Of a stretch of DNA of 64,000 nt, positions 44,933 through 56,987 are shown piece by piece. The DNA is taken from positions 62,046,018 through 62,110,017 of the forward strand of contig CM050453.2 in NCBI GenBank assembly GCA_027563935.2, given 5' to 3'. The position numbers and the translations under genes were made by a program. How positions within the stretch are numbered: position 1 is the stretch's first letter; every line of letters starts with the position of its first letter. The stretch comes from Costus lasius. Lineage: Eukaryota; Streptophyta; Magnoliopsida; Zingiberales; Costaceae. A model generated the notes under the pieces. The model worked only from the letters and a program-made list of their open reading frames with translations. It was not told the origin of the DNA and did not search any database.

Positions 44933-47900
44933 CTAAAGCTGACCAAGCCCGTCACTGAACAGGTGAGGATGCTCCTTTCTCATCTCTGCTTCAACCTCCC
45001 AAGAGGCTTCTTCAACAGACTGATTTCCCCAGATGACTTTCACAAGTGGAATAACCTTATTCCTCAGCACTTTCTCTTTTCTATCTTCAATTCTGAGAGG
45101 TTTCACTACAAAAGTCATGTTCTCTTCAAGCTGGAGAGGTTCCAACTCCAGAACATGAGAAGGATCAGAACAATATTTTCTGAGTGCAGAAACATGGAAC
45201 ACATTATGGAGGTGTTCCAGTGATGGGGGCAAAGCAAGTCGGTATGCCACAGGTCCAACCCTCTCAATGATATCAAAGGGACCAATGTACCTGGGACTCA
45301 ATTTTCCCTTCTTCCCAAATCTCATCACCCCTTTCATAGGTGAGACCTTTAGGAAAACATGCTCTCCCACCAAAAACTCAAGAGGACGCCGTCTCACATC
45401 AGCATAACTCTTCTGTCTATCCTGAGCAATCTTCATCTTTTTCTGAATTTCTCTGATCTTCTCAGTGGCTTCCTGAACAGCATCAGACTTTAGCACTGTT
45501 CTGTCCCCAGTTTCCTCCCAGCATATAGGTGTTCTACATTTCCTCCCATATAGGGCCTCATACGGAGCCATCTGTATGCTAGAGTGGAAGCTATTGTTGT
45601 AGGTGAACTCTATCAGTGATAAGTCCAGATCCCACTCAACAGACCAGTCAATCACATAAGATCTCAGAAGATCCTCAAGTGTCTGAATAGTTCTCTCTGT
45701 CTGACCATCAGATTGAGGATGATATGCAGTGCTGAAACTCAGATTAGTTCCCAAATCTTCCTGTAATTTCTTCCAAAACCTGGATAGAAATCGAGGATCA
45801 CGATCAGAGACAATGTCCAAGGGAACTCCATGTAATCTGACAATCTCATCGATGTACAGTTTTGCTAACCGATCCAAACTGTAAGTCATTTTGATCGGTA
45901 AGAAGTGAGCTGACTTCGTGAGTCTGTCCACAATCACCCATACGGCATCATGATTCCTTCTGGTATTGGGCAGTCCACACACAAAGTCCATACTGATATG
46001 CTCCCACTTCCACTGAGGAATAGGGAGAGACTGCATCAAACCGCCCGGCCTCTGATGCTCAGCCTTCACGGTTTGGCAAGTCAAACATCTGGACACAAAC
46101 AAATGCACATCCTTCTTCATACCGTGCCACCAGAAAGTCTTTTTCAGATCCTGATACATCTTGGTACTACCAGGATGAACGGTATACTTAGTGCAATGAC
46201 TTTCCTTAAGAATTTCATTTCTCAACTCAGGGTCCTCAGGGACACAGACCCTTCCACGAAATCTGAGGAGACCATCATTCGACATACTGAAATTCTCATC
46301 CCAGTCTTGCTCAGACCTCTCTTTCCACCGTAGAATATCCTGATCTGACTGCTGCCCTGATCTTAGTCTCTGCAGTAAGTCTGACTGAACCCTGAGAGAA
46401 GCCAGAAGACCGCCTCTCTCACCCGGAGTCACACTCAGATGCATGTCACCGAACTCCTGCAATAGTCGCCACTCCTGGACTCGCAGTGCAGCTATCTGAG
46501 TCACAGGATACCGACTAAGCGCATCAGCCACCACATTGGCTTTACCAGACTGATATTGGATGGTGAAGTCATAATCCTTTATCAATTCAAGCCATCGCCT
46601 CTGTCTCATATTCAGCTCTTTCTGAGTGAAGATATACTTCAAGCTCTGGTGATCTGTAAACAATTCAAATGTCTGTCCAAACAGATAGTGCCTCCAGATT
46701 TTCAAGGCAAAAACTACAGCTGCCAACTCCAGATCATGAGTGGGGTAGTTTACTTCGTAATCTTTGAGTTGCCTTGAAGCATAAGCGACTACTTTTCCTT
46801 GCTGCATCAGTACAGCACCCAGACCCTTACCAGAGGCATCAGTGTAAACAATGAACTTCTCTCCATCACAGGGAATGATGAGGATAGGAGCACTGGTCAG
46901 TCTCTTTTTCAGTTCCTGAAAACTAGACTCACAATCATCAGACCACTCAAACTTCAGATTCTTTCTAGTTAGCTTAGTCAGAGGACCTGCCAGCTTGGAA
47001 AAACCTTCCACAAAACGGCGGTAGTATCCAGCTAATCCCAGAAAACTTCTGACCTCAGTCGCTGTAGTTGGTCTTCCCCAGTGAAGAATGGCCTCCACCT
47101 TCACTGGATCCACAGACACACCCTGGCTAGAAATAATGTGCCCCAGAAAACCAATCTGATCTAGCCAGAACTCACATTTGCTGGCCTTAGCATATAGCCG
47201 CTTCAGCCGCAGAATCTCCAGCACCTTGCGCAAATCCTGAGAGTGGTCTTGCGCATTCTTGGAGTAGATCAGAATATCATCAATGAAGACGACCACACAT
47301 TTGTCCAGGAGCTCATGAAATACCCTGTTCATCAGATCCATAAACACCGCAGGAGCATTTGTCAGTCCAAAGGGCATAACAAGAAATTCATAGTGCCCAT
47401 ACCTGGTCCTGAATGCAGTTTTAGGTACATCCTCCTCCCGAACACTCATCTGATAATAGCCAGACCTCAGGTCAATTTTAGAGAATACAGTAGCACCCTG
47501 CAACTGATCAAAGAGATCATCAATACGGGGTAATGGGTACTTATTCTTAACAGTCACTTGATTGAGTTGACGGTAATCGATGCACATGCGCAAAGTACCA
47601 TCCTTCTTCTTCACAAATAACACAGGTGCTCCCCATGGAGAAACACTGGGCCGAATATACCCCTTCTCTAATAGTTCTTCCAGTTGCTTCTTCAGCTCTG
47701 TCAGTTCTGAAGTTGCCATCCTGTAAGGAGCTTTAGATATCGGTGCTGTGCCTGGCAACAACTCGATACCAAACTCAACTTCTCTGCTAGGTGGTAACCC
47801 AGATAAATCTGAGAAGACGTCAGCAAACTCTCTTACCACAGGAATTTTAGCCAGATCCAAATCAGGCTCAGTCTGCACCTTGACATGCGCCAGATACCCC

Positions 47901-48775
47901 TTGCAGCCCTGGGCTAAAAGCTTCCTGGCCTGCAGATGAGATATCACCAAAGGCCCTTGTTCTGAAATCCGGCCTTGGATAACCAATTGCTGTCCATCAC
48001 TTAGATGCAGAGTAATTAGCTTTTCAAAACAATCTAAAGTAGCATGATAGGCAGACAGCCAATCCATGCCCAAAATGATGTCATAGTCTTTCATAGGAAG
48101 ACTAATCAAATCAATAGGTAAATCATATCCTTCTACCTTAATCAAACAGTCAGGGTATGTTATATCTGTAGATACGGCCTCATACTGATCCACCGTCTTG
48201 TCACCCTGCTCAAGATGAATAAAGTCCACCTCGCGCTCCTCAGATAAGCTAGAGGGTAAAAACTTGACATTGAACTTCATCATGAAGTACTGCCAATCAA
48301 CAACTCCGGATTCAGTTGCCGCCAGTCTGACGACTCCCTTCCACCAGTCTTCGGCATCTCCACGCAACATGAAGACAGACAAACATAGCTTGTCTGCATC
48401 ATCACAGCGCAAAACCTGGAAAATCTTTTCCAGTGTCAAAAGCCAATCCTCGGCCGCTCTGGGCCCCGGACTACCATAAAATGCAGTCGGGTTCAGGTGC
48501 TGAAACTCTCGAACCAACCGAGCATATCGTTGATGCGCGCCATCACCCAGAGGAGAACCAGCCGGTTGTGACTGTGTCTGAGACGGTGTCTGCGTCAGCC
48601 GCTGCAATAACTGTTGCTGAACCTCCATGTGTTGCGCCTGCTGCTGCTGCATCATCTGAGTTTGCTGCTGGATGAATGCGTTCTGTTGTTTCATCATAGC
48701 AGTCATAGCCTCCATGGCCTGCCTCAGATCAGACTGTTGATCACCGTTGCTACTGCTAGCTCTTGGTCGCACCAT
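44933..48775 (-). CDS. Gypsy Gag-Pol of element E with in-frame deletion
   Basis: The open frame runs to 48817, but the likely start is the Met at 48775 (MVRPRASSS), as is usual for this family. Numbering from 48817: a Gln-rich coiled segment lies at 35-80 and a Gag capsid at about 95-213. The protein then jumps at about 213-216 into the end of the protease ([11 protein letters not shown] at 244-254). The rest of Gag, the zinc knuckle and the Asp-Ser/Thr-Gly motif are missing. RT has FIDD at 511-514; RNase H starts at YTDASG (658). Integrase has H874, H881, C911, C914 and D944, D1005, E1041. The C-terminus reads [19 protein letters not shown], like Tekay-type chromodomains. The frame is open throughout, so transcription and translation may continue, but the protease looks unusable without help. 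Confidence 0.9.
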   Translation of the reverse strand: MVRPRASSSNGDQQSDLRQAMEAMTAMMKQQNAFIQQQTQMMQQQQAQHMEVQQQLLQRLTQTPSQTQSQPAGSPLGDGAHQRYARLVREFQHLNPTAFYGSPGPRAAEDWLLTLEKIFQVLRCDDADKLCLSVFMLRGDAEDWWKGVVRLAATESGVVDWQYFMMKFNVKFLPSSLSEEREVDFIHLEQGDKTVDQYEAVSTDITYPDCLIKVEGYDLPIDLISLPMKDYDIILGMDWLSAYHATLDCFEKLITLHLSDGQQLVIQGRISEQGPLVISHLQARKLLAQGCKGYLAHVKVQTEPDLDLAKIPVVREFADVFSDLSGLPPSREVEFGIELLPGTAPISKAPYRMATSELTELKKQLEELLEKGYIRPSVSPWGAPVLFVKKKDGTLRMCIDYRQLNQVTVKNKYPLPRIDDLFDQLQGATVFSKIDLRSGYYQMSVREEDVPKTAFRTRYGHYEFLVMPFGLTNAPAVFMDLMNRVFHELLDKCVVVFIDDILIYSKNAQDHSQDLRKVLEILRLKRLYAKASKCEFWLDQIGFLGHIISSQGVSVDPVKVEAILHWGRPTTATEVRSFLGLAGYYRRFVEGFSKLAGPLTKLTRKNLKFEWSDDCESSFQELKKRLTSAPILIIPCDGEKFIVYTDASGKGLGAVLMQQGKVVAYASRQLKDYEVNYPTHDLELAAVVFALKIWRHYLFGQTFELFTDHQSLKYIFTQKELNMRQRRWLELIKDYDFTIQYQSGKANVVADALSRYPVTQIAALRVQEWRLLQEFGDMHLSVTPGERGGLLASLRVQSDLLQRLRSGQQSDQDILRWKERSEQDWDENFSMSNDGLLRFRGRVCVPEDPELRNEILKESHCTKYTVHPGSTKMYQDLKKTFWWHGMKKDVHLFVSRCLTCQTVKAEHQRPGGLMQSLPIPQWKWEHISMDFVCGLPNTRRNHDAVWVIVDRLTKSAHFLPIKMTYSLDRLAKLYIDEIVRLHGVPLDIVSDRDPRFLSRFWKKLQEDLGTNLSFSTAYHPQSDGQTERTIQTLEDLLRSYVIDWSVEWDLDLSLIEFTYNNSFHSSIQMAPYEALYGRKCRTPICWEETGDRTVLKSDAVQEATEKIREIQKKMKIAQDRQKSYADVRRRPLEFLVGEHVFLKVSPMKGVMRFGKKGKLSPRYIGPFDIIERVGPVAYRLALPPSLEHLHNVFHVSALRKYCSDPSHVLELEPLQLEENMTFVVKPLRIEDRKEKVLRNKVIPLVKVIWGNQSVEEASWEVEAEMRKEHPHLFSDGLGQL

Positions 48776-48921
48776 TTTTTTTACCTGCATCACATAACAC
48801 GGTAGAATAACAACCAATGTTCAATCACAAATCAGATCCTAACTTGGTTTCTAGCAATACACAAACAGAGTTTTCCTTCCCCGGAGTTTCTAATTGCTAG
48901 TAAAATTGCTCTGATACCATC
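48776..48921 (-). other. Leader and primer site of element E
   Basis: The perfect TGGTATCAGAGC on the minus strand (48919-48908) follows the LTR edge at 48922 by two bases. The leader is only about 145 bp, typical for gypsy elements. Confidence 0.82.
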
Positions 48922-51900
48922 TGTAACATCCCTCAGAACACACCCCACACGCATACAAGTAAAATACGGGGTTTCAAAAATTTTTTTACTCTTCCATTAA
49001 AACACAAGAAGAAAGCGGCATCGAAGGACATTACTACGGAACAGAAAACCGCACAGAACTGAATAGGATCGATTACTAGGAAATAGAAATCCGGAAATCC
49101 AGAAAAAAATCCGGCAGCAAGTATTCTAAACTACTGCTGCACAGACACACATATCTTGTAACAACAACAAACGTCCACACTACACATATGTGGAATTTCA
49201 GAAATATACAGAACTGATTATTCAGATACTAAAATAAACAACACAAATTCGGTTACACATCTCAAATCGGACATTTCAAAATAAGAACCAATTCAATAAA
49301 AGAATCCAAGACTTGTATCCAATAATTTAAACGAAACAACTATAATATAATATCCTGAAAACAGGCATAAGCCCTCAGGAGATAAAACATGTCATATAGG
49401 TCATAATAAATTAGGCACGCAGGCCTGATAAATCTTTAGAAGACTATTCTTAGAAATGACATCAAACATTAGCGTCATATTAGCTGTAGCAATTATTGTC
49501 TTGATGTCTCACCTGAAAACATTTAAACAACGGAGGTGAGCTAAAAAGCTCAGTGAGTAAAAGACACTAAAAGTCATCCATAGTACACATCAAAAATATC
49601 ATACTTAAGTTGAAATTCTTTTTATTTAACAGATAAAATAAATCAACTTAACATGCATGCTCATATCAGAAACAAACACAATCAAATACAGATACTTGTA
49701 ACAATAGGCATCAAACAGGTAGGATATGAATATACCAACCCATACCAACTATCCACACCGCCTAATACATCTAAATACAGATCGAAACAGAACTACAGAA
49801 ATCAGAACTGACAGACAGAAAATCAGAATTTTCAGAGTCCAAACGGATAGTCTACATCGGAAACAGAAAGGCCACAGAAGGCCTGATGACCACAGAAGGT
49901 CTGACCCCACCTCTGCCGAGGACGAGACAATGCATGCATATCAGAAACAGAATGGTAAAGGAGATATCAGTGGGTGGCCCCCGTCTTGTCAGGACGTGGC
50001 ACTCTGGTCTCCAATACCCAGAACAGAATGGTAGAGGAGGTATCAGTGGGTGGCCCCCGTCTTGTTAGGACGTGGCACTCTGGCCTCCAAAACCCAGAAC
50101 TGAATGGTAGAGGAGGTATCAGTGGGTGGCCCCCGTCTTGTTAGGACGTGGCACTCTGGCCTCCAAAACCCAGAACTGAATGGTAGAGGAGGTATCAGTG
50201 GGTGGCCCCCGTCTTGTTAGGACGTGGCACTCTGGCCTCCAAAACCCAGAACTGAATGGTAGAGGAGGTATCAGTGGGTGGCCCCCGTCTTGTTAGGACG
50301 TGGCACTCTGGCCTCCAAAACCCAGAACTGAATGGTAGAGGAGGTATCAGTGGGTGGCCCCCGTCTTGTTAGGACGTGGCACTCTGGCCTCCAATACCCA
50401 GAACAGAAATAGTGTCTCAAGGGTCGTAGTAGACTATCAGCACCATTACAGCGCCACAGAAGGAGGGTAAGGACACGGAAGAGTGCTACACTAGGGCATA
50501 ATTTTACAGAACAGATTATACTGAAACAGAGAAGTAGGATCAACCACTACTTAATTCTTACATTATGCCCAAAGTCTAACAAACCAGAAAATGACACACC
50601 CCAATATCCAGTCCTTAAACACAGAACAGAAATTATATGAGTGAATTCCTTACAACTAACCTTAATTCATGTCAAACCATTCTATGTTCTCACAAATGTT
50701 TTAACACATTCAAGGTTTTCAGAAACTTCACAACATATAAACAGAACAGGAAATATCCACATAACAAACAATTAAATACAGAACAGAAATTATTCATATA
50801 ACAAACATTTAAATACAGAACAGAAATTATTCATGAAATAATCTCCTCAAAATTCCTAAAACCGTGAGCTATAAAATTACTGTAAGGGGCGCCACTTTCA
50901 GAACCTTAACAGAACGTACAAATTTCATGTAATTAATTTCAGTCCCCCACTACAGATAATTTTAATTACACGTTTGTGAAGAAAATTGACAAAAGCCCCA
51001 AAATTGGCTCGAACTATATTTTCGAAAATTCCTAAGTTCTTAGTTAAATCCCCAATTTTGTTTTCTCTAAAATTTCTCATCAAACAAATAAATTTTAGAA
51101 GAACTACAGACCACAATTTAAGAGGTTAAACCATACAATGTAAATTTTTCTCACAAAGGAATATTCGTCTAACCAAAACATAGCAGATTTATATTGTCAG
51201 TTTGCAAAATATATTTTTAGTCCAATTTCGAACCAAAGCTAGTCAATATTGTATTCAAAATGAAGCTCTCTGAATCTAGTTTCCAATAAAACTGGTTTCA
51301 CAAGATTTCGAATTTTAGACAGGAAGATATAAGGGTTCGAACATAAGAAGGTCAGAATTTCAGATTTCAAGAAAACAGATTCATATATCAGACTTGCGAC
51401 ATTTATTTCAGATCCAATAACTAATCGAAAATAGGCGTTATGGGAGTCAAAATAAAGCTCTTCGAGCCTACGGTCTAATAAAACTGATTTGACAAGATTT
51501 CGAGCTATACCTAGGGAGATATGATGGTTCGAACACATAAAGGTCGAAATCCAGATTTCCAGAAAACTGATTTTGTACAGCTAGATTGCAATACAGATTG
51601 AAATACGAATACAGCTCGGATATGGTCGATATCAGATTCAAATTAAAGCCGAATGTATCTAGTTTCATACAAAATTTATTTCGTGCGATTTGGATCTATA
51701 GACCATGAGATATTGGGGTTATAGTACACAAAGGTCAGATTAACGAATGCAGATTTCAGCAGAACAGGATTTTAAAACCCTATAATTATTTGAATTCAAC
51801 CCCATACGAATAATCATGGCAAATAACGAATTTTAATTCGGATTAGACTCCTTAGGATCGAATTACTCACCAGAAAAATCGCCCACAGAGAAAACGCCAA

Positions 51901-52392
51901 AACAGGGGATCAGGGGTCTCCAGAAAGTTCGTCCACCACCAGTCTGCCACCACCAGCGTCAGAAATTTTGCAGGAGCGCCAAGCACAGTGAGGGGCGACA
52001 ACACAAGCGGCTAGGGCAAGAAACAAACCAAAAATCGTGAGGGAGAGGAGCTCTCACGAATTTTCCCCCTTTTTTTATTTTTTTTTCCACCCCAAACGGA
52101 TCCAAGATCCAATAACCCAATTAACTTAAGTGGAAATCGGCTTTAATGGGCTTACCTGGGCTTAACCACCATGCGCCACTCCAATAACACAGAAATATGC
52201 GCCACCAAGGTGGAAGAATTCCAGGAGCAAATAGTCAAGGTTGAGGGTTCGAAGCCCCAACGAAAATAATTATTTTTGCCCTGTAGGAAAAAGTCTTACA
52301 ATTAGGCAAAAATCCCAAAATTTTAACCGATAAAAATACAGAAACTGAATTTCTAACCTTAAATCATAATTCAGAAAATCAAGGGCGTTACA
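48922..52392 (-). repeat. 5' LTR of element E
   Basis: This 3471 bp LTR lies 7488 bp to the right of its partner at every matching point up to the T-run near 52080. It contains the same six 76 bp units at 49950-50405. It would hold the element's promoter. Confidence 0.92.
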
Positions 52393-53655
52393 CTTCTTGC
52401 AGAAGAAACTCCTTCTCAAGAAATATAGCCGTCCGAGCAACAAATACTTTGTTCTCTTTGGGATCGTAGAAATAATAACCCTTAGTTTCCTTAGGGTAAC
52501 CGACAAAGATGAATTTCTCAGATCTGCTCTCTAGTTTCCCAGAGACGAGCTTTTTGACATAAGCCTCGCAACCCCAGATCTTAATAAATGTCAAGCTCGG
52601 CTGTTTCCCATACCATAACTCATATGGAGTCTTTGAAACTGCCTTGGATGGCACTCAGTTTAGTACCTTTGCAGCTGTTTCCAGCGCAAATCCCCAAAAG
52701 GAGTAAGGTAGAGTAGCCTGACTCATCATAGAACGAACCATATCCAGTAAGGTTCTGTTCCTCCTCTCGGACACACCATTCCATTGCGGTGTTCCTGGTG
52801 GAGTGAGCTGTGAGATAATCCCACACTCCTTCAGATAGTCAGTAAATTCTTGACTTAGGTATTCTCCACCTCGATCTGAGCGAAGTGCCTTGATATTTTG
52901 GCCTAGCTGATTTTGTACTTCATTTTTGAACTCTTTGAACTTGTCAAAAGATTCACTCTTATGTCTCATTAGATAGACATACCCATATCTACTGAAATCA
53001 TCAGTAAAGGTAATGAAGTATGAGTAGCCACCTCTGGCATGTTTACTAAATGGCCCACACACATCACTGTGTATAAGGTCAAGTAAACCTGAAGCCCTTT
53101 GACCTTTGTTAGGAAAAGGAGACTTCGTCATTTTGCCAAATAAACAAGCTTTGCATGTATCAATCTCCTCATAGGAGAATGATCCCAGCAGTCCATGGTC
53201 ATGCAACCGCTTAATGCGCTTCTTGTTAATATGGCCTAAACGACTATGCCATAGCAAGGTGCTGTCATCAGCATACTTGGCTTTCTTATTATCAATATTT
53301 TGTATAGAACATTCCATGTCCAACATGAATAACCCATTGTTAATTGACCCAGTAGCATAAATAATATTATCAAGAGAAAGATAACACTTTGAAGTCTTGC
53401 ATTCAAAGGAAAACCCTTTCCTGACAAGAGCAGGAATAGAGATAATATTCTTGGTAATGCTAGGTACAAAATAACAATTGTTCAGTTCTAATACAAGTCC
53501 AGATGGCAATGAGATGTAATATTCTCCTACAGCAACAGCAGCAACCCGTGCCCCGTTTCCAACTCGTAGGTCCACCTCATGCTGTCCCACCTGTCTTCTT
53601 CTCTTGAGTTCCTGTACATTTGAACAAATGTGAACTCCACATGCAGTGTCCAACA
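52393..53655 (-). pseudogene. Element F: protease and integrase part of pol
   Basis: This is the upstream half of the F polyprotein. It encodes protease from MLDTACGVHIC and the integrase, including WHSRLGHINKKR, HSDVCGPF and NGVSERRNR. TGA at 52655-52657 replaces the CGA of relatives. Removing E and one target copy joins this piece to 41433 in frame. At 53655 the homology to D stops inside the protease and an LTR begins, so gag and the zinc knuckle are absent from the window. Confidence 0.85.
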
Positions 53656-55279
53656 TGTAGGTCCCCTTCAAGGGGGAGCGCAAAACCCTAAGCATGCACA
53701 AATCTCAATTGCATGGGCGGAATTAGGGTTTCCATAGATCGCATGTAGTATATCTATAAGATTAACTTTGTTTGCTTATAAAGATCAAGAGAAGATCTCT
53801 TACCATAGCCATGATAAAGGGTGGCGACTTGGAAGCAAGAGGGCAAGTAAGCACTCCTCCAAAGATAACGCACACTAGATGAGAGATGGCTACCCTTTCG
53901 GATGTTCCTTGTGCTAGCAAGGGATCTCCAAAACATCCTTGTCGTGTGTAGATGAAGAGAGGTGCTCGGCCGAGAGCTTCGTTGTGCAAGAGTTCCCCTT
54001 TTTCCTCGTCGAATGAAGATGACAAGAGAGTAATTGGGCAAATGGCGTTAAGGCTTTCATTCAAGTGATGGCGTTACACTTCCAAATATGGAAGGTTATG
54101 AAGCCATGCGACCACTTGAAGAAAAACCGCCCAAAATGCCTTCAATCCTTGAACCATACATTCACCCATGTGAACCGGTTCAAGCCAATTAGGTTCAACT
54201 CAATTCGGTTCAAAAAACCAAATCAAACCAGCCCAAGCCATGGTCTAGATCTCTTTGAACCAAATGGTTCAAGATCCAACCGTTCATCTCTGGATGCTCT
54301 TGATCTCTCCGATCTAGCATCCACACTCTCGATCGAAGCTTACCGATCTCAAGCCCTAATCAATCAAACATGATCAGACCAGATCTCACTTACAATCAGA
54401 GTCTAAACTCATTTAAACTGAATCCAAACAATTCAGTCCACACGATCTGACTTGAGGAAGCCATGTCATCAAATTGTGCGACCCTAAGGGTTTCCTTTAA
54501 ATGTCGGTAACGACAACTTACGTTATCACGATCAGTGAGGGGTATCTAGCAACACATCACTGTCTCCCGATATAAAGGAAAGAGTCTTCCAAGACTACAC
54601 CCAAATCACAGCACAAGTGTGAATCCATTTCACGAGGCATGCATGTTTCCTTTGCCACTGGATGTTCTTATTGGACAAGCGTGTCAAGCCTGTAGCTCCA
54701 ATATGATGAGCATGATTAGATCAGATGCACATTGTCACCTGGGTATGGCCATACACTTTCTCAATCATCTCATTTAGGGGGCCCCTATAGAACACCACAC
54801 TCCTTCAACAAGGAGACGGCAATCCTCTATCTATCACTTGTGCCCTAACCTGACTCATGATCATTATCCAAGATAGTCTATAACCATTATATTTCAAATG
54901 ATATTGAACTACCTCAAAACAATGACATTCATCATTTAGAAACACAAGTAATCTCAAGTCAAAGGACATGTGCCACTTGTAGCATACAAGGATTATTCAC
55001 ATTGTGACAAGCAATTAAATATCCTAGTAGGGTCTGTCCAGTACATCCAATGTACCCATGAGTCTACATCTTATTCCATGCTCGAAGCATCCTATAAGAT
55101 TAGAACACATATTAGTCTTAACCATATCAAGGCTGTCTCATGTTCACCAAGATATATCGACTAAGGACATTACTGCATGTCAGCCTAGCTGAACAGTTTT
55201 GAGACATTATTCAGTAGTACACTTATTACAGCAGACAAGGTAACAACCTGAATAACAACCATTGCCTTTATAAACTTAA
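53656..55279 (-). repeat. Copia LTR (element M) abutting F protease
   Basis: It begins tgtaggtccccttc, which reversed is an LTR end of the type ...ggggacc-taca. Over most of its length it is related to the F and A LTRs. The left 300 bp resemble A rather than the F 3' LTR at 37959. The simplest reading is that a separate element M inserted into F at 53655 (flank caaca). The alternative is a deletion joining the F 5' LTR to its protease. It is split at 55279 by element G, and the last 85 bp or so of the LTR are outside the window. Confidence 0.7.
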
Positions 55280-56967
55280 TGAAAGTCCCCTAAAGAGGGA
55301 AGGAAACCCTAATAGGCGCAACTAAGGGATTTAAAACAGCGGAAGAGGGTTTCTAAGATCGCATAGCATGTATTATGATCAACTTTAAAATATGAAAAAG
55401 AATTCATACCATGGCCATTTCAAGATGGCGCCTTGGAAGCAAAGATCAAATGAGATCTTCTCCTTGTCGTCACACACAGGATGATGACGCTATCTCCCTT
55501 GGTGCTCCTTGTGCTAGCAAGGTTCCAAGAGGTCCTTGTCGAGTGAAAGGGAATGATGAGATCTCGATCTCTCTGGGCCGAATCCTCCTCTATCCTTCAA
55601 GCGTCGCCGCACTCACACAAGGTGTCGAGAGGAATATGGGCGAGAGGGAGAAATCGTAGAGGCGAAAATAGAGCATACTCTATTTGGACGAGAGCACTCT
55701 CCAAGTGGAGATCATGGTTACTAAAAATAGTAACCACTCATCGCCCCAACGTTCACACCAAGTGAACATGTCGTCAACTCCTCTCCCCTTGAACCATGCG
55801 CTCATTTAGTGAGCCGGTTCATTTTGGTTCAATTTAAGAACCAATCAAGCCAAGCAACTAGCCCAAATCATAATTAAACCATAAGGCTTTTGATCTGACC
55901 GTTGATCTCTTAATGCTCCTGATCTGACCGATCTAGCATCCATTCTCTCGATCGAAGCTTACCGATCTCAAGCCCTAATCAATCAAACATGATCAGACCA
56001 GATCTCACTTACAATCAGAGATTAAATCCCTTTAAACTGAACCCAAACAATTCAGTCCACACGATCTGACTTAAGTAAGCCATATCATCAAATTGTGCGA
56101 CCCTAAGGGTTTCCTTTAAATGTCGGTAACGATAACTCACGTCATCACGATCAGTGAGGGGTATCTAGCAACACATCACTGTCTCCCGATATAAAGAAAA
56201 GAGTCTTCCAAGACTACACCCAAAAATAGCACAAGTGTGAATCAACTTCACTAGGCATACAAATGTCCTTTGCCACTGGATGTTCTTATTGGACAAGCGT
56301 GTCAAGCTTGTAACTCCAATATGACGAGCATGATTAGAACAGATGAACATTGTCACCTGGGTATGGCCATACTCTTTTCTCAATCATCTCATCCAGGGGG
56401 CCCCTTTAGAACATCACACTCCTTTAAACAAGGAGACGGCAATCCTATGTCTATCACTAGTGCCCTAACCTGACTCAAGCTCACCATCCAAGATAGTCTA
56501 TAATCATTATGTTTCAAATGATATTGAACTACCTCAAAACAATGACAATCATCATTTAGAAAACACAAGTGATCTCAAGTCAAAGGAAATGTGCCACTTG
56601 TTGCACTCAAGGATTATTCACATTGTGACAAACAATTGAATAACCTAGTAGGGTCTGTCCAGTACATCCAATGTACCCATGAGTCTACATCTTATTCCAT
56701 GCTCGAAGCATCCTATAAGATTAGAACACATATTAGTCTCAATCATATCAAGGCTGTCTCATGTTCACCAAGATATCTCGACTAAGGACATATAGCATGT
56801 CAGCCCAGCTGAACAGCTTTGAGACATTATTCAGAAGAACATATATTGCAGCAGACAATGTAGACAACTGAATAATAACCATGCCTTTATAAACATAACA
56901 GTTTATTACATGATACAGATACATTCCCATAGGCCTCAAACATTAGCCTTAAGGGCATACCCCAACA
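55280..56967 (-). repeat. 3' LTR of element G
   Basis: This 1688 bp LTR runs from tgaaagtcccctaaag to ccccaaca, followed by the reversed polypurine tract atctcccacttgcac. The family is that of A, D and F. Confidence 0.92.
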
Positions 56968-56987
56968 ATCTCCCACTTGCACTTAAT

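Larger units (their letters stand above)
41434..52392 (-). mobile_element. Element E: Ty3/gypsy chromovirus-like retrotransposon
   Basis: LTRs of 3470 and 3471 bp flank the element, with TGTAAC/GTTACA-type ends and target duplication cttct (41429-41433 and 52393-52397). Primer site and a strong polypurine tract are present. The two LTRs differ at about four bases plus one T in a homopolymer, by eye, so the insertion is very recent. Domain order RT-RNaseH-integrase defines Ty3/gypsy. The polyprotein C-terminus resembles the chromodomain-bearing Tekay/Del group. It sits in the pol of element F, in the same orientation. Confidence 0.93.
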
